A stretch of 64,000 nucleotides of DNA from JADLHS01 sp039806955. GTDB taxonomy: Bacteria > Verrucomicrobiota > Verrucomicrobiia > Limisphaerales > JADLHS01. Positions within the stretch are counted from its first letter, which is position 1. Each line of letters begins with the position of its first letter. The position numbers were made by a program, and so were the translations under genes. This document shows, piece after piece, positions 35,267 to 41,509 of this stretch. The notes under the pieces are model-generated. The model was not told where the DNA came from and did no database searches. It was given only the letters and a program-made list of their open reading frames with translations. The DNA lies in assembly GCA_039806955.1 (NCBI GenBank), contig JBDHQI010000006.1, forward strand, positions 86,734 to 150,733, in the 5' to 3' direction.

Positions 35267-35896
35267 ATGAGCGATGAAACTGAGATTGGACCTGCTGGAG
35301 CACCTGACGGACGAGGACATCCTCGAGGAGGTGCTGGCGAACAATCACCGTTACAAGCCCGAGCCGCTTTTCTCAAAAACCGGAGTTGGGAGCTTGTCAT
35401 CGGCCTCAACCGAGGAGCGTGCGCAAGAGGAGGCGCGCAGCACGGCCAGAATTCAGAGAGCTATGGAGCGCTTGAAGCAGAGTGGCGCCGCCGCCGAATC
35501 GAAGTCTCCACCCTCGACGAAGCCATAGAATTCCTGCGGCAATGTCATCGCCGCGCCCCGTTTCTTTTCTTCAACGGCAATACTTTTGCCGACGTGGGCC
35601 GCACTGTCGTTGATTTCGTACTTGCCGATCTTCCCACTGGCCGCCGCCGGGAAATCATGTCCGCCGTGGCTCACTATATCGCCGGTGTGCTCGACCATGA
35701 ATCCATGGCGCGGATTGTGAACGAGCTTTGTGTCGCCGCCGACTTCCAGCCCGGCGACCGGGTCAAAACCCTGCGTGGTTCAATGCACGGCCAAATTTTG
35801 CGCGTGTTGGAAGATGGTCGCGTGGTCTGGCGCAGTGATTCTGGCGTGGAACTCACCGCCTTGCCAGAAAGCTTGGTGCGGGAGAAACAGCCGTGA
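35267..35896 (+). CDS. unknown protein with SH3/KOW-like C-terminus, frame B
   Basis: This frame (209 residues if read from ATG 35267) is convincing only from about 35507 on: STLDEAIEFLRQCHRRAPF, then FFNGNTFADVGRTVVDFVLADL, a helical HYIAGVLDHESMARIVNEL, and a C-terminal QPGDRVKTLRGSMHGQILR domain ending ELTALPESLVRE that resembles a small KOW/SH3 barrel. The first 80 codons look like a shadow of frame A. Between 35270 and the GTG near 35594 there is no ATG, GTG or TTG in this frame, so translation must start at 35267, come from frame A by -1 shift, or use a rare start. Function unknown. Confidence 0.5.
   Translation: MSDETEIGPAGAPDGRGHPRGGAGEQSPLQARAAFLKNRSWELVIGLNRGACARGGAQHGQNSESYGALEAEWRRRRIEVSTLDEAIEFLRQCHRRAPFLFFNGNTFADVGRTVVDFVLADLPTGRRREIMSAVAHYIAGVLDHESMARIVNELCVAADFQPGDRVKTLRGSMHGQILRVLEDGRVVWRSDSGVELTALPESLVREKQP
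35274..35528 (+). CDS. small acidic protein, frame A of an overlapping-frame locus
   Basis: From ATG 35274, 84 residues with coding-like composition: MKLRLDLLEHLTDEDILEE followed by a second charged helix (ERAQEEARSTARIQRAMERL). I do not recognise the family. Its second half lies in a different frame from the sensible protein text that follows (frame B), and frame B has no usable start codon of its own, so the two may be one gene with a -1 frameshift. Confidence 0.5.
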   Translation: MKLRLDLLEHLTDEDILEEVLANNHRYKPEPLFSKTGVGSLSSASTEERAQEEARSTARIQRAMERLKQSGAAAESKSPPSTKP

Positions 35897-35934
35897 ATAC
35901 ATTGACGTGACGAAGGCACTTTCCGACGAAGGCG

Positions 35935-35985
35935 GGCGGATTGGAGTCGTAGCCGCCGACGTGAGGAGGCGGAAAACCTCGAAAC
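35935..35985. repeat. candidate dispersed intergenic repeat
   Basis: GGAGTCGTAGCCGCCGACGT followed by GAGGAGGCGGAAA resembles a motif that recurs in intergenic DNA of verrucomicrobial genomes, as far as I recall. Only this copy is seen in the window. The rest of 35897-36117 shows no gene. Confidence 0.3.
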
Positions 35986-36117
35986 GACGAAACCTTTCGC
36001 CTCGTTATCCCAGCGGCTGCGATTTTTGAAACCAGTTTCGAGCAACACACCCTTCCGGCTTCAAATAAGGGCGAGACGGGTTTTTAGTTTTCATGGTTTG
36101 TTGATCGCGCATGCGGT

Positions 36118-36494
36118 TTATCGCTCAATTTTCTTTTCCTGACGGGCAATCAAAACTCCGCACAGGAAGAGGCCGGTCCAAGCGATGGCCCGGAGCGCAT
36201 CCGAAATTTTCCCTTCCCGAAAAAACCAGAACAGATAACCAATGCCGCCATCCAACCCGAACTCAGCGAGACAATTCCCTTGGGCTGCCCGCGCCACGTC
36301 TGAATTGCGGCCCATACAAACAGGCCCGGCACAATGGTGAGCAATCCCAAAGCTCCCAACTTTTTGTAAAACGAGGGTGAACTCGCTTCATGGCTCACAG
36401 CCTGAACCATCGCCATTGCCAGAATTCCGAGCACCGCCACCGCCGGCAATGCGGTGAGGGCTGCGGCTATCCTGACGATGAGTTTGGGACTCAT
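36118..36494 (-). pseudogene. four-helix membrane protein with a homopolymer frameshift
   Basis: ATG 36494 opens MSPKLIVRIAAALTALPAV and encodes helices around residues 5-30, 45-65 and 75-90. As written, the frame leaves membrane-like text at a run of six T on the coding strand (plus-strand A run 36220-36225) and ends at 36150 after 114 residues. One more T would continue it as REGKISDALRAIAWTGLFL, a fourth helix, then ARQEKKIER and a stop at 36118, for about 125 residues. The start overlaps the upstream protease stop by ATGA (36491-36494), so translation is coupled to it. Family unknown; slippage or an assembly error is plausible. Confidence 0.6.
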
Positions 36495-37666
36495 GGTTTG
36501 TCCGGGCCAAGGATGTTTTCCAATTTCACCGTCACTTCGTTGGTTTGTTGGCCGCACCGCAAGGTGAGGCGATGTTCGGTGCCTGGAGGTTGAGTCCAAA
36601 ACCGATCCAAAGATGAAATGGCTGGGTTGGTTTGCAACTTGGTGACATCCAAAGCTCCAATTTTTAGCAATACATCACCGTTTTGGATTCCAGCTCTTTG
36701 AGCGGGGCTGTCACTGGCCACATGCGCGACGAGATTATTCTCGTTGTTGGGATCACTGGGAATGAATACTGCGCCCAAGCGATTATGCTCGTATGGCTCG
36801 GGCTTTCGATCATAAGCATGGACATAGGCCGCGCCTTGCTCTTTATCAATGACAATCTGTAATTGCCGCATGGCTCTGAGGCCGATGGAGGCAATTGATG
36901 TGGAGGAACGTATCTGCACCGGATGCGCTTCGTAGATTGGCACTTCTTTCAAGGTCAGTGGTCCGACCGCGAATTTTTGCGCCCAGGATATTTCCCGAAG
37001 GAATGGGCCGGCGGCGGGCAAATAGGCCTCAGTCAGAGTCAGTCTATGCGCGGGATGGCTGGTTTTCCAAGCACGCCACATTTTTGGGGTGAGCGCCAAT
37101 CCTCCCGCAGCCCCGGTATCTAAAAGAACCTGATTGGTTATGCCGTTCTCAGGAATCTCCAAGATGGCGATTCGGATGTCAGGCTGTAAGAAGAATTTTT
37201 TCCATGATTTCGCTTTCTCTGGCACCTCTGCGAGCAACGCAACTGTGTTCCTTTCTGCTTCAATGTAAAAGATGCCTTTCTTGAACATTCCCCATCCCAG
37301 GATGCCGTCTGCTCCGGTTAAATCCGTATTCAGAAGATCTATAACATTGAATTGCATCTTTATGGTTTGCCCCAAAAGGGTAAAATCACATTCCTCGGCA
37401 ATTCCGGCCGGCACCGCTCTTGAGGAGGGCAGAATACCCGGCTCATCTGGGAATTGAAACTTCACGCCTAATCGCCGCGCACTATCCGGGAACAGGCACG
37501 CGCCGGATGTTCCTGTATCGAAGATGAATCGGGCCGATTGACCATTGATCTTGCATTCAATCCAAAGCCGATCTTCGGTCCGCGCCGGGGCGGCAGCGCC
37601 GACAGCAATCGTCGGCAGCACACTGCTCAAAACGAGGGCAAGGCGGAGGATGCGGTTGAGATTCAT
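36491..37666 (-). CDS. exported retropepsin-like aspartic protease with PDZ domain
   Basis: A 391-residue protein with a signal peptide (MNLNRILRLALVLSSVLPTI, cleavage near VGA). Two single-lobe aspartic protease motifs are visible: FIFDTGTSGACL with D50, and VLLDTGAAGGLAL near residue 183, so the two lobes are present in one chain. Residues about 300-385 form a PDZ domain (VASDSPAQRAGIQNGDVLLKIG). Proteins of this build are annotated as 'aspartyl protease family'; physiological targets are unknown. Its stop overlaps the ATG of the small membrane protein by four bases, which implies functional association. Confidence 0.85.
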   Translation of the reverse strand: MNLNRILRLALVLSSVLPTIAVGAAAPARTEDRLWIECKINGQSARFIFDTGTSGACLFPDSARRLGVKFQFPDEPGILPSSRAVPAGIAEECDFTLLGQTIKMQFNVIDLLNTDLTGADGILGWGMFKKGIFYIEAERNTVALLAEVPEKAKSWKKFFLQPDIRIAILEIPENGITNQVLLDTGAAGGLALTPKMWRAWKTSHPAHRLTLTEAYLPAAGPFLREISWAQKFAVGPLTLKEVPIYEAHPVQIRSSTSIASIGLRAMRQLQIVIDKEQGAAYVHAYDRKPEPYEHNRLGAVFIPSDPNNENNLVAHVASDSPAQRAGIQNGDVLLKIGALDVTKLQTNPAISSLDRFWTQPPGTEHRLTLRCGQQTNEVTVKLENILGPDKP

Positions 37667-37825
37667 GGACTGTCAGATGCCAACGGCTTCAATCGTGTGG
37701 AAATGAATTGATATAACGAGGGGAAAAAGACTTCCAAATGATGTCGCTGCCCATCGCGTAGTTGAGGATGATTGTGAGCCATGATTTCTGTTTCACGCGT
37801 ATGTGCCACTTTCCCATCCCGCATT

Positions 37826-38929
37826 TTATTCGCCAAAGACGATTTCCAATTCGTACGGTGCCGCGCCGTCTTGGTCATCGGCAAAGGTGACGAGAATGTC
37901 GTCCGACCGTGCTTCCACATTTGCAAAGCCGCGACCAGATTTTGAGATTACCCGCGCGCTGCGGAAATCAACTCCCGCCGGCAGCAGCGGTTGGTTCAGG
38001 TGCGGGGTTTTTCGTACCGGCCACGCCACGTCATTGAGGGCGACATTGGCGGGCCAACGCCATTGCCGGTGCGTCCAATGCGCGCCTTGCGCGTTTACGA
38101 TGAGTTCGTCGCTGCCATCAATATTCGCCCGGATGTGCAACCGGGCGGCTGTGCCGCTGCGCTGCGTTTGCGCTGGCGCGGTGAACAGTCGCACTTTGAA
38201 TTCATATTCCGCCGCGCCCCACGGCGTGTCGTAGATGTGAAGCACCGCGCCGTCCCGTTGTTTTTCCAGCGCCACCACGTCCCGACCGGAGATGACTTCA
38301 AGCTGGGAGTACTCCCAGGAAATGTTCCGGGGCGCGAGGTTGGTGCCGAAATCAATCAGGTTCAAGTCGGCAGGATTCCAGTTCCGCCCGTTCAGCGAAA
38401 CTTCATGGGGCGATTTGTATTGGAGATGTCTCCAGAGAATTCCATCTTGTCCGATCTGGATGGTGTCGAGGCCGTCAATGACAGCCTTGAAATGCAGGGT
38501 GGCGACAAGTTGGGCGGCGAGTTCTGGTTGAGCGGCGGGGTTTTGAACCAGCGTGGTCGTCAAATCCGGCGCGATGGTCTGGTAATTTGAATCGCGCGAC
38601 GCCACTTGTCCCACCGAGGAAACGGCGGCAATGCGCATGAACATGATGTCGCCCCGGCGCGGCAGGCAAAACTCCAGCGTGCCGCCCGCGAGCGGCGCGG
38701 CGGCTTCCGGCCCATTCTCCCAATCCGCAGTGAGGGAAGTTCTGGTTTGCAGCGTGGCGCGGGTGAAACCGGAGGGCATGGTCACTGTCAACACCACGTC
38801 GTCGCCGACGATGGCCAGACGGGAAATGACGGGTTGCGAAGGAGGTTGGAGTGAGTCGGCGCTTGGCTCCGCTCCCAGCCATAACACGGCGGCGAGCGCA
38901 AGACTCGCGGAGAGAATCCACGGCTTCAT
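37826..38929 (-). CDS. exported protein with an internally duplicated domain, unknown
   Basis: A 367-residue secreted protein (signal peptide MKPWILSASLALAAVLWLGA). Residues about 30-120 look like a fibronectin-like domain (PSQPVISRLAIVGDDVVLTV). The remainder holds two copies of one unit: ATLHFKAVIDGLDTIQIGQD with an SLNGRNW, followed by ARLHIRANIDGSDELIVNAQ with an ALNDVAW; each copy then runs through VV/ISGRD- or SKSGRG-type strands to Y-E-(F/L)-(K/E)-(V/I). The pattern Asp-Gly-x-Asp/Glu-x-I suggests beta-sandwich carbohydrate-binding modules, but I do not recognise the family. Confidence 0.65.
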   Translation of the reverse strand: MKPWILSASLALAAVLWLGAEPSADSLQPPSQPVISRLAIVGDDVVLTVTMPSGFTRATLQTRTSLTADWENGPEAAAPLAGGTLEFCLPRRGDIMFMRIAAVSSVGQVASRDSNYQTIAPDLTTTLVQNPAAQPELAAQLVATLHFKAVIDGLDTIQIGQDGILWRHLQYKSPHEVSLNGRNWNPADLNLIDFGTNLAPRNISWEYSQLEVISGRDVVALEKQRDGAVLHIYDTPWGAAEYEFKVRLFTAPAQTQRSGTAARLHIRANIDGSDELIVNAQGAHWTHRQWRWPANVALNDVAWPVRKTPHLNQPLLPAGVDFRSARVISKSGRGFANVEARSDDILVTFADDQDGAAPYELEIVFGE

Positions 38930-39353
38930 GGCGGAATAGTAACAGGCCGGGAATCCTGCCGGAAGATAATTTCGGGGCGAATGTCTCGCGGGTCGGTGGC
39001 ATCTTGATGTGGCGGTTTATCTCCTTAACATGCCGCAGTGATTCGCAAAATAAATTTTCGGCGTGGCGCGAATCTGATGGTGCGGCGGGCCGATCTGGTG
39101 ATCAGCGTTCCGCTGGCAGACCAAGGGATTTGATGCAAATGGGGACAGGATTGACCCGACAATGGGTTACGGTGTTTTTGCCCGTGGCGAAGATTGACAT
39201 TTAAAAGACCATCTTTAAGTATTCGGTGTTCGGGTAGCAGTACGTTTCTTCAGCGGGGTTCCCCACCCCCACCTCCTTGGCGTCTGCTGCCCGAATTTTT
39301 CCAGCTTCTGCTTGACCACGGCGGACGGTTTGCCTAACGTCACTCTCCCACGC
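38930..39353. other. 424-base region without a recognisable gene
   Basis: Lies between the duplicated-domain protein and tRNA-Asp. No coding frame, hairpin terminator or repeat stands out. The tRNA promoter should be near 39310-39345. Confidence 0.4.
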
Positions 39354-39430
39354 GGGGGCGTAGCTCAATTGGTTAGAGCGCTGCCCTGTCACGGCAGAGG
39401 TTACGGGTTCGAGCCCCGCCGCTCCCGCCA
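39354..39430 (+). tRNA. tRNA-Asp (GTC)
   Basis: A complete cloverleaf: acceptor GGGGGCG paired with CGCTCCC (one G-U), D arm GCTC-AATTGGTTA-GAGC, anticodon stem CTGCC/GGCAG around loop CTGTCAC with anticodon GTC, and T arm with TTCGAGC loop. Discriminator G and encoded CCA at 39428-39430. A tyrosine recombinase remnant reads toward it, so it is the probable attachment gene of a past island. Confidence 0.95.
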
Positions 39431-39912
39431 TTTTCTACTAGATGACTACTCGTGACAGGTAGCGTTAAAACGTGACGATTCCCTTTATTTTCAACGTAGT
39501 TTCGACCTTTCACCCCGCTGTCTGTTGCGACAGCCAAAGACACGTTTTGACCCTCTGCGCCTAAAATTTGTGAGGCTATTTGTGAGGCTCCGGCGGCATA
39601 GCTCGGCAGCTTATCAACCGCGCCCCAGGTTCCGAGCAAACTTTCGTCGATATAGACTTTATCCGTCAGCCGGGAATCATTGTGACGCACGAATGCCATC
39701 GCGGTTCGCCGGCCAACCCCACTACGCGCTAGATTTGTCCCCAGCGTGTGCCGTGATGAATGAAACACAGCCTTGCGGCCCAAGCTGTCAGTCAGCGGGA
39801 CCTTTGCTTTGATTAAATCCCGCCGGAACCGTTCGATGCGCGGAATACTTTTGAACACCGGTTCATCATCCATCACGCCGCACCCCTTAAGTTCTCGCAA
39901 GGCTTCCACCAA
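39373..39912 (-). pseudogene. tyrosine recombinase (integrase) C-terminal remnant
   Basis: The minus-strand frame carries the C-terminal catalytic boxes of a tyrosine recombinase: HSSRHTLGTNLARSGVG (box II H-x-x-R), FVRHND and the nucleophile in DKVYIDES. The N-terminal core-binding domain and the box I arginine are missing upstream of about 39900. The frame runs past the integrase's natural end into the tRNA-Asp gene, stopping at 39373. An integrase lying next to a tRNA 3' end and oriented toward it is the standard layout of an integrated island; here it is truncated and surely inactive. Confidence 0.8.
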
Positions 39913-40102
39913 ACCTTAGCCGGAACGATGCCGTTGGCCCAGGTGGAACGGCCCACTTGGCCGTTCTGGGCGGCAACCTGCCGCCCAGCCGGGCGCACGG
40001 AGATCGCACACCATTGGGTTCGCACTTTTTGCGTTCGGATATGCGCCCAAGGCGGCCGAGTATCTGAAAACGGGCACGCGGCCGCCGTTTCCGTATTCGG
40101 AC

Positions 40103-41281
40103 GTGCGCCTGCTGCCGTATCTCCAGCACTCATTCTGGTTTTTGCCGAACGTCGCGGCCTGTCACGCGATGGCCAACCTGTTGGCCGAGAAGCACAATGT
40201 CTTCTGGCACGACTACCAAGCCATCGTCGCCGCTGGTGCGACGGCAGGCATCGGATTGGACGCGCTGCCGCCGGTGCGTAATGCCATCGGCAGCGGCTTT
40301 GACAGCAAGACCATCACGCTGAGCTGCGGCAAGCTCACCACCGGCGTTACCGTTCCGCAGTGGTCATCCATCCTGATGCTGCGGAATCTGAAATCGCCGG
40401 AAACGTATTTTCAGTCGGCGTTCCGCGTGCAATCGCCGTGGTCCATCAAGAACCCGAACGGCGACGACCCGCACGAGGAGGAAATCCTCAAGCCGGTGTG
40501 TTTCGTGTTCGATTTCGCGCCCACGCGAGCGCTGCGGCAGCTCTCCGAATATGGGATCGGGCTTTCACCCAACGAGCCGAACCCGGAGAACGCGGTGAAG
40601 GATCTCGTGTCATTCCTGCCGGTGCTTGCCTACGATGGCGCGAACATGACGCAGATTGACGCGGGCGGCATCCTCGACATCGCGATGGCGGGAACGTCGG
40701 CCACTTTGCTTGCGCGCAAGTGGGAGAGCGCGCTGCTCGTGAATGTGGACAACGACACGCTGCGCCGCATCCTCGACAACCCCGAGGCGATGGCCGCCGT
40801 GGAGCGCATTGAAGGCTGGCGTTCACTGGGCGACAACATCCTCGAAACCATCATCAATAAAAGCGACGTGGTGAAAGGCCTGAAAAACAAGGCGAAGGAA
40901 AAAGACCTGTCGAAAAAGGAACTGAAACAGCTCACGGAAGAAGAGAAGGAATTCAAGTCCAAGCGCAAACTGGTGCAGGAAAAACTCATCAAGTTCGCCA
41001 CGCGCATCCCGGCGTTCATGTACCTGACCGATTTTCGAGAAAACACGTTGCAAGACGTGATCACCAAGATCGAGCCAGACCTGTTCGAGACCGTCACCGG
41101 TTTGACGGTCAAAGATTTCCACCTCCTCGTCCGACTCAAAGTCTTCAACACCGAGCAGATGAACCAGGCCGTCTTCGCCTTCCGCCGCTATGAAGACGCC
41201 TCGCTCCGCTACACGGGAATTGAGAGCCACGAGGGCCTGTCGCATTACGGGCTATACGATACGGTGGTGGCGCGGGAGTAG
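40103..41281 (+). pseudogene. C-terminal part of a DEAD/DEAH restriction-type helicase
   Basis: A 392-residue open frame from GTG 40103 that begins in mid-domain. Motif V is LTTGVTVPQW and motif VI FQSAFRVQSPW, followed by a long, coiled C-terminal region (KNKAKEKDLSKKELKQLTEE). It resembles the C-terminal half of large restriction or DNA-modification system helicases (type I/III R-subunit-like), but the Walker A and DEAD motifs are absent. The same frame reads sensibly upstream to about 40020 (FALFAFGYAPKAAEYLK), so an internal deletion fused it to the integrase remnant. Probably non-functional residue of the tRNA-Asp island. Confidence 0.7.
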
Positions 41282-41509
41282 CGAAGGCGTCTGGGCATAG
41301 GAATTCTACAAGGAGACTTAGCCGTCCGCCGGCGCGAAATCCGGCAACCCTCCTGTCCCGTTGCCAGGGTGGATTTGTTTCCGCAAAATTTTACCCGGCG
41401 CGGCAAAGGTTGACTCTCCTCATCGGAGTCGCGGTGAAGGTCGGTGCGCGCGAAAGAAAACGTCTTCACCCGCTTGCGCTCAGGGGACGGAAGGTTAGAA
41501 TTTGTGCCT

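Noticed and set aside
35034..35270. 78-codon gene following the HEPN gene
   Set aside because: Its first part is the displaced trpS end and the rest is not family-like; treated as duplicated debris.
39887..40133. Small minus-strand frames between integrase and helicase remnants
   Set aside because: They lie across the deletion joint, are basic and repetitive in composition, and show no motif.
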